Shown one piece after another: positions 1-9,059 of a stretch of DNA of 64,000 nt. This stretch comes from Gammaproteobacteria bacterium. GTDB taxonomy: Bacteria > Pseudomonadota > Gammaproteobacteria > Steroidobacterales > Woeseiaceae. Every line of letters begins with the position of its first letter. Within the stretch, counting starts at the first letter, position 1. The position numbers and the translations under genes are program-made. The notes beneath the pieces are model-generated. The model ran no database searches, was not told where the DNA came from, and saw only the letters and a program-made list of their open reading frames with translations. The DNA lies in NCBI GenBank assembly GCA_024640305.1, contig JAHEFG010000003.1, positions 62,001 through 126,000 of the forward strand, written 5' to 3'.

Positions 1-1607
1 CCGCTGGGCGCGTTGTTGGTGTACATGGCAAAGCAGTCCACCTTCACATTTGGCACATCGTAGGGCCCGGCTGCATGTGTGCTGGCGCGCGTCAGGACTT
101 TTTCGCTGAGACTGGCGTAAGCACCGCCATCGCCATATAGCTTTGCTTCAACAGCGGTCAACTTGCCATCGCGCGTCGCGCCGGTGCGAATGCGGATGAC
201 CGTGGCATGCCGTTTCGGGTGTACCAGCAAACTTTCCTGGCGCGAATACAACATTTTGACCGGACGTTGCGTCTTCTCGGCGAGCAGGGCGACATGAATC
301 TGGCCGGTGATGTCTTCTTTGCCACCAAAGCCACCACCCATCAGGGTGGCTACGACACGTATGGATTCTGGTTCGACGCCCAGTGTCGCGGCGACCTGGT
401 CACGATCCCCGTAAGGAATCTGGCTGCCGACGTAAACTGTTGTCTTGTCGTGCTTTGCGGTTTCACCTCGTGCCGCCGTAGTATCGAAGATGCCGCCAAA
501 ATTATCCGGCCTGTATCCGGCGGGCACGCCGATTGAGCATTCCGGTTCAAGAAACAGGTGTTCGGTCGCGGGCGTTCGGTAGGTCCGGTCAATGATCGTA
601 TCGGCTGCCGCAAAACCGGCCTTGATATCGCCTTTGTTAACTTTGATGTGCTTGAGCAGGTTGCCTTCGGCTCGACCTTCGTGCACAAGCGGAGACTCGG
701 GTTTTGCTGCTTCTATGGCATCGCTGACTACAGGCAGTTTTTCGTAAACAACCTCGATCAGGTCTACTGCGGCAGCAGCAGCTGCTTCTGTTTCGGCAGC
801 CACGATCGCGATCGCATCGCCGGCGTAACGAACTTTGTCGGCACACAGTACCGGCCAGTCTTTAATGAACACGCCGTGCAGATTGCTGCCGGGAATATCC
901 TCGTGAGTCAGTACAGCATGGACGCCGGGCAAAGCGCTTGCTGCGGATGTGTCTATCGAGCAGATCTTTGCGTGCGGAATGCCCGCGCGCTTTGTGCGCG
1001 CGTGCAGCATGCCCGGGAACCGGTAATCATCGGCGAACTTGGCGGTGCCCGTAATCTTGTCGCGCGCCTGCAGGTTGGGCATGGGTTTGCCGACCGAGTT
1101 CCCCGTCGGCTGCGTTGCCGGGAGGAGCGGTGGAATGTCCTGCCCGGATGCCTGCAAAATGGCACGCGTAATGCTTTGGTAGCCGGTGCAACGGCAAAAC
1201 GTATCTTTCAAGGCCACGGCAATATGATCTGGCGTCAAGGTCTCGCCAGCCGCCTTTTTCTCATCGATTAGTGCTTTGGCCGTCATGATCACGCCTGGCG
1301 TGCAGATGCCGCATTGCACCGCGCCATGATCCAGGAAGGCTTGCTGAAGAGGGTGCAGCTCGTTGTTTTTAGAGAGGTTTTCGATCGTCTCAACGTTGCT
1401 GCCATGCGCTTTGAAGGCAGGGAAGACACAGCTCGATACCGGCGTGCCGTCAACCAGTACCGTACAGATTCCGCATTCAGCTTCGTTGCAGCCGATTTTC
1501 GTGCCGGTCAGTTGCAGATCCTTGCGCAACACTTCGGAGAGATAACGCGATTCCGGTACATCGATGTCGACCGGTGTTCCGTTTACGGTCATTTGCAGCC
1601 TGCTCAT
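1..1607 (-). CDS. xdhD: Molybdenum hydroxylase, fused 2Fe-2S and molybdopterin subunit (XdhD/YgfN-type), partial
   Basis: An open minus-strand frame runs from an ATG at 1607 to the window edge, so about the first 535 residues are present and the C-terminus is missing. Residues 1-160 form a xanthine-dehydrogenase-type iron-sulfur domain: the plant-ferredoxin [2Fe-2S] cysteines are C40, C45, C48 and C60, and the second cluster has C99, C102, C138 and C140. From about residue 173 the molybdopterin-binding domain starts, with the glycine-rich motif GGGFGGKED at 424-432. Fusion of these two parts, separate from the FAD subunit, is the architecture of E. coli XdhD. The ATG overlaps the ygfM stop (ATGA), so the two are translationally coupled. 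The substrate is unknown; a purine or related N-heterocycle is the family expectation. Whether it is selenium-dependent cannot be seen here. Confidence 0.88.
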   Translation of the reverse strand, partial: MSRLQMTVNGTPVDIDVPESRYLSEVLRKDLQLTGTKIGCNEAECGICTVLVDGTPVSSCVFPAFKAHGSNVETIENLSKNNELHPLQQAFLDHGAVQCGICTPGVIMTAKALIDEKKAAGETLTPDHIAVALKDTFCRCTGYQSITRAILQASGQDIPPLLPATQPTGNSVGKPMPNLQARDKITGTAKFADDYRFPGMLHARTKRAGIPHAKICSIDTSAASALPGVHAVLTHEDIPGSNLHGVFIKDWPVLCADKVRYAGDAIAIVAAETEAAAAAAVDLIEVVYEKLPVVSDAIEAAKPESPLVHEGRAEGNLLKHIKVNKGDIKAGFAAADTIIDRTYRTPATEHLFLEPECSIGVPAGYRPDNFGGIFDTTAARGETAKHDKTTVYVGSQIPYGDRDQVAATLGVEPESIRVVATLMGGGFGGKEDITGQIHVALLAEKTQRPVKMLYSRQESLLVHPKRHATVIRIRTGATRDGKLTAVEAKLYGDGGAYASLSEKVLTRASTHAAGPYDVPNVKVDCFAMYTNNAPS

Positions 1608-2506
1608 GGGGAGACTCCCATTGCTTGCTCGACCGCGCGGGCCAAAATGGCCGGGAGGTAGGTTCGCACCATTTGCTCTCGATATTCCGTACTTGCCCGG
1701 TATTTGCTCGAACGCAAGGTGACGCTGGCCAGGGCGGCTTCCGCCGCCTTGTTGAATTGCCCTGCAGAAACCTTGGCGCCTACCAGTACCTCCATAGCTG
1801 ATTCGGCCAGGAAGGGCACTGGCCCGACGGGCCCCATGCTGATACGTGCTTTCTTGATTGTGTTGTTGTCGTGCAATTGCACGCGGACTGCCATCGAAAT
1901 AATTGGCAGACACAAACCCTGAGGGCGCATAACGCGGTGATGCGCGGATCCTTCTCGAGTTCCAGTGCGCCTGAAGCGCAACCTGGTCAGCACCTCACGG
2001 TGCCGATTGATGAAGCTCTTGCCCGGCCCTTTGAACGATTCCTGCATCGGGATCCATCGCGTGCCGTCGACACTGGCGATCTCGATTTCACCGCCCAGTG
2101 CGAGCAGACCGATCGTGCCGTCACCGGCGGGCAAGGCGTGGGCGACATTACCGGCGAGCGTGCCGACGTTACGCACCTGCGGGCCTCCAATAACGCCGCA
2201 GCTTTCAGACAAGCACGTCCCGTACTTAATAATGCGGCTGTCGCGGATAATCTGACTGTGCGTAACGCCGCAACCGATAACGATGTTATCGCCATCTTCT
2301 TCTATAGTGTTGAGACCAGCGATGCGTGAGGCATCCACCAAAGCGTCAACCGGGCGGTGCAGTCCGCGTCGGATTTCCACGAGCAGATCGGTGCCGCCGC
2401 CAACCACGCGAGCCTGGCCGTCATAGCGCTGCAGCAAATCGACGGCCTCGGCTACTGTCTCAGGCGTGTAATAGTGTTCCCAGCGGTGTGCTGATGAGTT
2501 GCCCAT
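1604..2506 (-). CDS. ygfM: FAD-binding subunit of molybdenum hydroxylase (YgfM-type)
   Basis: This 300-residue protein is the FAD-binding (CoxM/XdhB-like) subunit that passes electrons from the molybdenum and iron-sulfur centres to its acceptor. The sequence shows the N-terminal FAD motif VVGGGTDLL at about residues 35-43, and in the middle GGPQVRNVGTLAGNVAHA, the pyrophosphate-binding loop typical of CO and xanthine dehydrogenase medium subunits. The length is normal for the family. It lies three bases after the ssnA stop and overlaps xdhD by four bases, so ssnA, ygfM and xdhD almost certainly share one transcript. The order ygfK-ssnA-ygfM-xdhD is that of E. coli. The symbol is assigned on architecture and context. 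Confidence 0.87.
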   Translation of the reverse strand: MGNSSAHRWEHYYTPETVAEAVDLLQRYDGQARVVGGGTDLLVEIRRGLHRPVDALVDASRIAGLNTIEEDGDNIVIGCGVTHSQIIRDSRIIKYGTCLSESCGVIGGPQVRNVGTLAGNVAHALPAGDGTIGLLALGGEIEIASVDGTRWIPMQESFKGPGKSFINRHREVLTRLRFRRTGTREGSAHHRVMRPQGLCLPIISMAVRVQLHDNNTIKKARISMGPVGPVPFLAESAMEVLVGAKVSAGQFNKAAEAALASVTLRSSKYRASTEYREQMVRTYLPAILARAVEQAMGVSP

Positions 2507-2509
2507 TGC

Positions 2510-3832
2510 TTAGTTGATCCTTGCCCATAATGTGCGTGCCCGTTCTCTGCAATGGGCACGAATCGCTTCTTCGTCGAGATGCGGCAGGCGGCCATCGTCA
2601 ACCACCACGCGACCTCTTGCGATCGTCGTTTGGATGCGGCTGAAACTCAGCCCGAACAGCAAATGCCCATAGAACGTGTCCGCATTCAGCGGTGTAAATG
2701 GAACGTAGTCGTGAATAACAACGTCAGCCAGTTGTCCTGCTGCCAATGTGCCGCGTGGTTCGGCGAACAGGCGATTGGCAATGTGGCTGTTGTTCCTGAG
2801 CAAGATCTCGCACGCCTCGGCAAATGCAAGAGTCGGATCCCTGTGTTCGGCACGCTGATGCAAATACATGGCGCGCGCCTGTGAAATCAGGTGCGAGGAA
2901 ATTCCGTCAGTACCTACACCCACGGTCACGCCGTGTTTAAGCATGTCCAGAATAGGTGAAACGCCCAGTCCATTATTCATATTGGATTCCGGGTTGTTTA
3001 CCAGGACTGAGTCGGTAGCCTGTAACGCGTCCATTTCTGCAGCCTCAAGACAGGTGCCGTGTACAAAGATCGTCTTGCTGCCCGGAATGCCAAAATCGAC
3101 AAAACGATCCATGATGCCCTGGCCGTAACGCTCCTGCGTCATCTGCACATCGATTACGTCTTCTGCCGCATGTACATGGAAGCCAGCTTCTAGTTCGTGT
3201 GCTATATCGGCGCAACGTTGCAGCGTGTCGTTGCCCAAAGTCATCGAAGCGTGTAATCCGAAGAGGGCTGTCATCTGCCCATCGTCGGAATCACGGCACT
3301 TGCGGATATAACGTTCGTTTTCTTCGATCCCTTCGCCGTCTTTGTTGCGATCCGAGACTTCGTAGCAAAGACAGCCGCTCAACCCAACGTCGCGAAATGC
3401 CTGTTCGACCTGATCGAGGCTACCGTCGCTGCATGAGGGCGAAGCGTGATGATCGATGATGGTCGTGCAGCCGGCACGGGCGGAGTCCATCAACGCAAGC
3501 AACGCAGAGTGGTAAACGTCCTCGGAATCGAGTGCCGCATCCAGTTTCCACCACAGGCGCTTGAGGTTTTGATCGAAGTTCGTCGCTTGCGGGCCCGGTG
3601 GTGTGAAGCCGCGAGCGAAGGTGGAATAGAGATGATGGTGAGCATTTATCAAGCCCGGCATGACGAGTTTGCCGCCAGCATCGAGCGTACGGTCGGGCGA
3701 ATATGAGCTCGTATCAAGGTCACCAGCGGCGACAATTCGGTCTCCTTCGACATAAACACAGCCGTTTTCGACGAAGCGGTTGTCGTCGTCGAGTGTTGCC
3801 AGAAGGCCATTTGTGATTAGCAGCGAGGTCAT
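2510..3832 (-). CDS. ssnA: Amidohydrolase SsnA (chlorohydrolase/aminohydrolase family)
   Basis: A 440-residue metal-dependent hydrolase of the cytosine deaminase/atrazine chlorohydrolase branch of the amidohydrolase superfamily. The zinc-binding motif NAHHH is at residues 63-67; further metal or substrate ligands are suggested by FHVHAAED in the middle and GVGTDG near the end, where the Asp is the expected catalytic residue. The family deaminates or hydrolyses purine- and guanidine-like substrates, but the SsnA substrate is not established; in E. coli it is known mainly from a stationary-phase viability phenotype. It sits between ygfK and ygfM as in E. coli, suggesting it works on the same heterocyclic compound as the hydroxylase (inference). 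Confidence 0.87.
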   Translation of the reverse strand: MTSLLITNGLLATLDDDNRFVENGCVYVEGDRIVAAGDLDTSSYSPDRTLDAGGKLVMPGLINAHHHLYSTFARGFTPPGPQATNFDQNLKRLWWKLDAALDSEDVYHSALLALMDSARAGCTTIIDHHASPSCSDGSLDQVEQAFRDVGLSGCLCYEVSDRNKDGEGIEENERYIRKCRDSDDGQMTALFGLHASMTLGNDTLQRCADIAHELEAGFHVHAAEDVIDVQMTQERYGQGIMDRFVDFGIPGSKTIFVHGTCLEAAEMDALQATDSVLVNNPESNMNNGLGVSPILDMLKHGVTVGVGTDGISSHLISQARAMYLHQRAEHRDPTLAFAEACEILLRNNSHIANRLFAEPRGTLAAGQLADVVIHDYVPFTPLNADTFYGHLLFGLSFSRIQTTIARGRVVVDDGRLPHLDEEAIRAHCRERARTLWARIN

Positions 3833-3887
3833 GAAATTAGTCTCTTTGCCCGAGAATAGACGTCGCGGCCGCTATAGTCGGTCGTGG

Positions 3888-6800
3888 TTATTCCTTATAT
3901 ATAACGGGAATATGTGGCATCGACTTTGCGATGCCACGCAGCAGAATCGCCATCGAGACCTCGGGTTCCGCTGCGGCAGGCTTATCACCCGTATAATTCA
4001 GCTGGCTGTCCAGCTCGATATGATGGGTCGCCCCCTGCCAACGAGCATCCATAGCCCATCGGCCTGATTCGTTAAAAGCCATGAAGGCATTGTTCTGCTG
4101 AGCTTCAAACTCTTGCCGGTTTAGGTAAAGCCGGGGTTTGTCGTGATACGGCAGCCCCGATGTGGGGCAGAAGGTCGTGCAATTGCCGCACTCATTGCAC
4201 AAATCGGCAATGACGGCGACCTGAAACTGCTGCCGTGCTATTGCAGAGTCATCGGGCGGCTGGGTCTCATAGGTCAGCAGGGCGAGGTTGGGACAAACCC
4301 CTACGCACAGACTGCAGTAGGTATCGCAATCCAGGCATCGCGCGGCCTCTGTCCTTGCCTGTTGCGCATCGTAGGTGAGCACGACCTCTTTGGAATCGTC
4401 TCGCTCCGCGAGCGGTGTGTGTGGTGCAGGAACTCGCCATTGCCGACGACTACGTCGGCGCAGTATTTCCGCTCGATCCTGGGAGGCGGCTGCGGTCGGT
4501 TCGATACCGGGTGGCTGGCGCTGCAAAATACTGTTGGCAATTGCTTTTCCGGCGGCTACAGCCTTTACAATTGAGGCCGGTCCATCATTGACCACGTCGC
4601 CACCCGCGTAGACGTTTGCAACCGAAGTCTCGAACGTCACGGGGTCAGCTTCGATGTATCCCCGCCTGTTCACTGCAATCGGTTCGTTCTCAAAGAAGTC
4701 GAGAACGGCGTGCTGGCTGATGGCCAAAATCAAAGTATCCAGCGGAACCTCGAAGTCAGAGTCGGCAAGTTCGTGCGGAATTTTACGGCCGGAAGCGTCA
4801 CGATCACCCTTGTAGGTCATGCGACGACACACCAGCCCTTGCAGACTATCGTCTGCGACAACCAGGCGCTGCGGTTTGCAGAGCTCGAGTACTTCGATGC
4901 CTTCGGCCAGGAGATGCGCTATCTCTTCGCGGTCGGCTGGCATCTGGTCGATGGTGCGGCGGTAGATCAGGCTGACCTTACAATCCGATTGGCGGCGAGC
5001 GACTCGAGCACAATCCATTGCCGTGTCACCGGCACCAATAACGCCGACATGCCGGGCGGATTTATTGACTTGTCCTTCCCGCGCTTGTCGCAAAAACTGC
5101 AGCGCGTCGATCACGCCACCGCAATCTTCGCCCTCAAGACCAAGCATCTTGCTGAGCTGGGCGCCAACCATGATCACGATCTTGTCAAAGCCATCGTCAC
5201 GCAGTTGCGACAAGCTGAAATCACGGCCAGCTTTCTTGCCAAAATGGAACTTGACGCCCAGGTCTTCAAGCAAGCCGAAGTCGCGATCAAATATCGCCCG
5301 TGGCAGGCGGTACTCAGGTACCGCACCGCTGACCATACCGCCGGCATAGAGGTATTCCTCGAAGACTTCTACCTTGACGCCGGCGAGCGCCAGCTCTGAT
5401 GCTGCTGCCATGCCGCCCGGCCCGGCACCGATGATAGCGACCTTGCTGCTGTTTGCTGCTACCTGCTGGTTCACGACCGCATGCGGCTTGAAGTCCGAAG
5501 CGAATCGCTTGATGTCGCGAATGGCCAATGGCTCATCAAGGTGATTGCGAATACATGTTCGCTCACACAGATGGTCGCAGACACGGCCGAGTACGCACGC
5601 AAGTGGGTTGTCTTCCCGCACTATTCGTAGCGCTTCAGCAGTGTTCCCATCGCGAACAGCATTCATGTATTGCGGCACTTTCTGGTTGATTGGGCACTCG
5701 TCTACACAGGGAGCCTGGATGCAGTCGAACAGCCCGAGTTCGCGTGACGTCTTTGTGTGCGCAGTGTCGAACGTGCTTTTGATGTATTGCGGATTCCTGA
5801 GTGTCTGCTGCGCGTAGTGACGCAGGTTGAGCCGGGCAGCGGCTGACTTGTCTGCGCGAGACTCGTCCGTCTCTGCATAATTGAAGATAAATTCGTCGAT
5901 GCTGTGCGAGCCTGTTTTGCCGAAGGCTTCTTCCACGGTCTCGAGGTATTGCAGCAAACGCAGGTATCCACCGGTCTTCAGCAGGTCGGAACAAACCGTG
6001 ATGGTCTGCATCCCCGTCGCGAGCAAATCCGGAGCGTTAAAGCAGTTTGCTCCTGCCGAAAACGACATCGGCAGCTTTCCTGCAAATTCTTCCGCCAGTT
6101 CGTGAGCAAGGTTGACCGTTATCGCGTGCAGCGGGCGGCCGGACAGGTACATCATCTTCTCGGCTTCGTTGAAGACCGAGCGAGTATTTTTCACCTCAAG
6201 GGTGTTCGACAATTTCACGCCAAACTCAAGTTCACAATCTTGTGCAACTGCCTGCAGGTTCTTCAGCATCGTCACGGCATCGGAATATTTGAGGTCGTGC
6301 TCGAACGCGATATCCGGCACGACGACATCACCAAAATCGAGATCGTCATTCAAGATCGCCCGCACGCGCTCAGGACCAAGAAGCGTCGGGTTGCATTTCA
6401 CCAGCGTGTGGAGCCGGCGTTCGCTTAGCAGGTAGGTGGCGATGCTCTCAATCTCATCCGGCGGGCAGCCGTGCATGGTCGATAGAGTTACGTTGTCAGA
6501 GAGCTGATTCGGAATGTGTAGGTCACTAACGCCCGGGTAGAAATGGGCAACCTGGTCGATGAGGGTCTGCTTGTATTCGGAGCAGTCGTGCATCTGATTC
6601 AGGAACCACTGCATGTTCGGTTTCTGAATACCGGCGAGGTCGTAACCGACGCTGAGATTGAACACAATGCCGGGTGATTTCCCCGGGAATCCGAGTTTGT
6701 GGTGCAGCGCGTGAATCAGGACCCATGCACGCAGGTATTCCTCGAATGACTGCTCAACCTTTAGTTCCTGAGACCACTCGACGTTATAGCCTTCGTCCTG

Positions 6801-7106
6801 CATGTCGATGCAGGGTTTGGACACATCCAGCACATCGAGCGTTTGTACTGTCTTGAGTTCGATGTAACGTGCGCCACACAACCAGGACGCGACAATGTTT
6901 TGCGCCATCTGCGAGTGCGGTCCCGCGGCAGGACCGAACGGTGTCTCAAGCGGATGGTCAAACACTGACGTACACAATGGATTATCTTCACGCGGCACGA
7001 AGAAATGTTGCCGCGGGATACCGAAAATCGAATCGCGGGTATCCAGTTCACAGAATATCCATGCGACCAGCTGGTCGGCAGAGATCGGTTGAAAGAGATC
7101 AGACAT
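3888..7106 (-). CDS. ygfK: YgfK-type iron-sulfur flavoprotein (putative selenate reductase/oxidoreductase subunit)
   Basis: A 1072-residue multidomain oxidoreductase, slightly longer than E. coli YgfK. Residues 1 to about 430 resemble a dihydroorotate-dehydrogenase-like barrel. A GltD-like region follows, with [4Fe-4S] cysteines C467, C471, C504, C510, C514 and C518, then a dinucleotide-binding motif GAGPGG at 560-565 and a second one, GAGDTAMD, near 695. The C-terminal part carries a cysteine cluster CLDCDTYCSLCVGVCP and a ferredoxin-type CNECGNCTTFCP. It is first in the cluster, 55 bases ahead of ssnA. Family knowledge links YgfK to molybdenum hydroxylase clusters, probably as the electron-transfer partner; the selenate reductase name rests on limited E. 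coli genetics. No strong Shine-Dalgarno is visible before the ATG. Confidence 0.85.
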   Translation of the reverse strand: MSDLFQPISADQLVAWIFCELDTRDSIFGIPRQHFFVPREDNPLCTSVFDHPLETPFGPAAGPHSQMAQNIVASWLCGARYIELKTVQTLDVLDVSKPCIDMQDEGYNVEWSQELKVEQSFEEYLRAWVLIHALHHKLGFPGKSPGIVFNLSVGYDLAGIQKPNMQWFLNQMHDCSEYKQTLIDQVAHFYPGVSDLHIPNQLSDNVTLSTMHGCPPDEIESIATYLLSERRLHTLVKCNPTLLGPERVRAILNDDLDFGDVVVPDIAFEHDLKYSDAVTMLKNLQAVAQDCELEFGVKLSNTLEVKNTRSVFNEAEKMMYLSGRPLHAITVNLAHELAEEFAGKLPMSFSAGANCFNAPDLLATGMQTITVCSDLLKTGGYLRLLQYLETVEEAFGKTGSHSIDEFIFNYAETDESRADKSAAARLNLRHYAQQTLRNPQYIKSTFDTAHTKTSRELGLFDCIQAPCVDECPINQKVPQYMNAVRDGNTAEALRIVREDNPLACVLGRVCDHLCERTCIRNHLDEPLAIRDIKRFASDFKPHAVVNQQVAANSSKVAIIGAGPGGMAAASELALAGVKVEVFEEYLYAGGMVSGAVPEYRLPRAIFDRDFGLLEDLGVKFHFGKKAGRDFSLSQLRDDGFDKIVIMVGAQLSKMLGLEGEDCGGVIDALQFLRQAREGQVNKSARHVGVIGAGDTAMDCARVARRQSDCKVSLIYRRTIDQMPADREEIAHLLAEGIEVLELCKPQRLVVADDSLQGLVCRRMTYKGDRDASGRKIPHELADSDFEVPLDTLILAISQHAVLDFFENEPIAVNRRGYIEADPVTFETSVANVYAGGDVVNDGPASIVKAVAAGKAIANSILQRQPPGIEPTAAASQDRAEILRRRSRRQWRVPAPHTPLAERDDSKEVVLTYDAQQARTEAARCLDCDTYCSLCVGVCPNLALLTYETQPPDDSAIARQQFQVAVIADLCNECGNCTTFCPTSGLPYHDKPRLYLNRQEFEAQQNNAFMAFNESGRWAMDARWQGATHHIELDSQLNYTGDKPAAAEPEVSMAILLRGIAKSMPHIPVIYKE

Positions 7107-7148
7107 ATGGAATTATTGAACCGTTAATGCCCAATTTGTCGCTATAGG

Positions 7149-7163
7149 CACTTGCCGCAAGTG
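7149..7163. promoter_or_regulatory. Inverted repeat in the ygfK/DUF885 divergent intergenic region
   Basis: A perfect 6-base inverted repeat with a 3-base centre, CACTTG-ccg-CAAGTG, lies near the middle of the 134-base gap between divergent ygfK and the DUF885 lipoprotein gene. Allowing one mismatch the arms extend to 8 bases. It could be an operator for either gene. No convincing sigma-70 promoter pair could be fixed around it, so the role is a guess. Confidence 0.25.
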
Positions 7164-7240
7164 GCATACTTGCACGTTCGGCCGTCCGAACAGCTTGTCT
7201 GCACCGGCCGTATCGAACTGAATTTACGAGGAAAGGAAGT

Positions 7241-9058
7241 ATGAACCGAGCATTTTTTTTGGGCGGTATGGCGCTGACGTTACTTTTCGCAGTGGCTGGC
7301 TGTCAGCAAGCGAGCAACACCAGCGAAGAAGCCGTTGTTGATGCCGCAGCCCAACTGGAACAGTTGTATGCAGAATACGATGCAGAGTACCTGGCCCTTA
7401 ACCCACTGTCTGCGACGTTTCGCGGCGACAATCGATTCAATGACCAGTGGGGTCCGTACGACCGGCTATCCGATGAGTACGCGGCGGCAGCATACGATCT
7501 GAGTCAACGATACCTTGCACGACTCATCGCAATAGACCCATCAGGTCTTGGCGTTCAGGATCGGCTCAATTACGACATCTTTCAGCTGGATCGTGAAAAC
7601 GCAATTGAGCGCCATGACCAGGGCTTTGATGAGTTCGAATCGCTGGCTCCCGTTAGCCAGTTTTTTAGTACGCCGAACTTCCTGGTGATGCTGGGGTCGG
7701 GGGCGACGGCACAACCTTTCAAGACACCGCAGGACTACGACAACTGGATTGCTCGTTCGAGCGGATTCGTTGGACATGTTGATTTGTCCATAAGCAAAAT
7801 GCGAGAGGGTGTCGAGCTCGGTGTCGTTCGTCCCCGCATTCTCATGGAAAAGGCATTGCCACAACTCGCGGCGCAGCTAGTCGCTACACCCGAGGAAAGT
7901 GATTTTTGGGCACCTGTCGCCAACATGCCGGAGACATTTTCAGACGTAGATCGCAAGCGCATCACAGCCGAATATCGTGAGCACATTGCTGATGTCCTGG
8001 TCCCGGCGTATACCAGGCTCCATGACTACATTAAAGATGAGTACCTGCAAAATACTCGCGACAGCATAGGGCAGGACGATGTGCCCGGCGGTGCCGACTA
8101 CTACGCATTCAAGGTGCGCGAATCGACGACCACAAATTACACGCCTGAGGAGATTCACGAAATTGGCAAACGTGAAGCCGCGCGCATCTATGCGGAAATG
8201 GAAAAAGTCCGGGATGTTGTCGGTTTCGAAGGGGATATGCAGTCGTTCTTCGAATATCTGCGCACGGACCCGCGCTTTTATTTCGATAACGAACAGGCGC
8301 TGGTTGATGCGTATGATGAGCTGCGCATTACCATTGACCCGTTGTTAGACGCATTGTTCGACGTTAAACCGAAATCAAACTATGTGGTTAGGGCGATAGA
8401 GGCCTTCCGAGCCAAGTCCATGGCAGCGGCGATGTACTTCGGCGGTACGCCGGATGGCTCACGACCGGGTATTTTTTACATCAATACTTACGATTTGCCG
8501 TCACGGCCTAACTACATGATGGAGGCGCTGTCGCTGCACGAAGCATCGCCAGGCCACCACTTTCAGATCTCAATAAAACAGGAACTTGAAGGCCTGCCGC
8601 CGTTCAGGCGCTTCGGCGGCTATACCGCCTATTCGGAAGGTTGGGGGCTTTACGCAGAATCCCTTGGCAAGGAACTCGGACTGTACACAGACCCGATGCA
8701 GTATTTCGGTGCCCTGTATATGGACATCTGGAGAGCTAACCGGCTTGTTGTCGATACCGGTATGCACGCGCTCGGCTGGACAAGACAGGATGCGATCGAC
8801 TGGATGAAGGGTAATTCACCGATTACCGACGTGGATGTCGTTGCCGAGGTCGAACGCTACATCGCAATCCCGTCACAGGCTTTGAGTTACAAGATCGGCC
8901 AACTCAAGATTCGCGAACTGAGAACACGTGCCGAAGCAGTTCTCGGCGACAAGTTTGATGTTAAAGAATTTCACAACCAGGTACTGACTACCGGCGCATT
9001 GCCTCTGGTTGTTCTGGAGGCGAAAATTGACCGCTGGATAGCGTCGCAGTCAACCTGA
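7241..9058 (+). CDS. DUF885 family lipoprotein, putative zinc metallopeptidase-like
   Basis: A 605-residue protein of the DUF885 family. It starts with a lipoprotein signal: hydrophobic residues 4-18 and a lipobox AVAGC with the modified cysteine at C21, so it should be anchored in the outer membrane or periplasmic face. The hallmark motif HEASPGH is at 433-439, matching the HExxPGH signature that probably binds zinc. The start is well supported by the purine-rich AGGAAAGGAAG just upstream. No peptidase activity is firmly assigned to most of the family. It is divergent from ygfK and convergent with the rhomboid gene, whose stop lies one base beyond this gene's stop, so there is no room for a terminator between them. 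Confidence 0.88.
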   Translation: MNRAFFLGGMALTLLFAVAGCQQASNTSEEAVVDAAAQLEQLYAEYDAEYLALNPLSATFRGDNRFNDQWGPYDRLSDEYAAAAYDLSQRYLARLIAIDPSGLGVQDRLNYDIFQLDRENAIERHDQGFDEFESLAPVSQFFSTPNFLVMLGSGATAQPFKTPQDYDNWIARSSGFVGHVDLSISKMREGVELGVVRPRILMEKALPQLAAQLVATPEESDFWAPVANMPETFSDVDRKRITAEYREHIADVLVPAYTRLHDYIKDEYLQNTRDSIGQDDVPGGADYYAFKVRESTTTNYTPEEIHEIGKREAARIYAEMEKVRDVVGFEGDMQSFFEYLRTDPRFYFDNEQALVDAYDELRITIDPLLDALFDVKPKSNYVVRAIEAFRAKSMAAAMYFGGTPDGSRPGIFYINTYDLPSRPNYMMEALSLHEASPGHHFQISIKQELEGLPPFRRFGGYTAYSEGWGLYAESLGKELGLYTDPMQYFGALYMDIWRANRLVVDTGMHALGWTRQDAIDWMKGNSPITDVDVVAEVERYIAIPSQALSYKIGQLKIRELRTRAEAVLGDKFDVKEFHNQVLTTGALPLVVLEAKIDRWIASQST

Positions 9059-9059
9059 C

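Noticed and set aside
558..1271. 237-codon plus-strand open frame at the left edge
   Set aside because: Opposite to the xdhD frame, which is continuous over 1600 bases with both iron-sulfur clusters and the molybdopterin motif.
4710..5399. 229-codon plus-strand open frame
   Set aside because: It lies entirely inside ygfK on the other strand, has no ribosome-binding site and its translation matches no family pattern, while ygfK shows clear motifs throughout.
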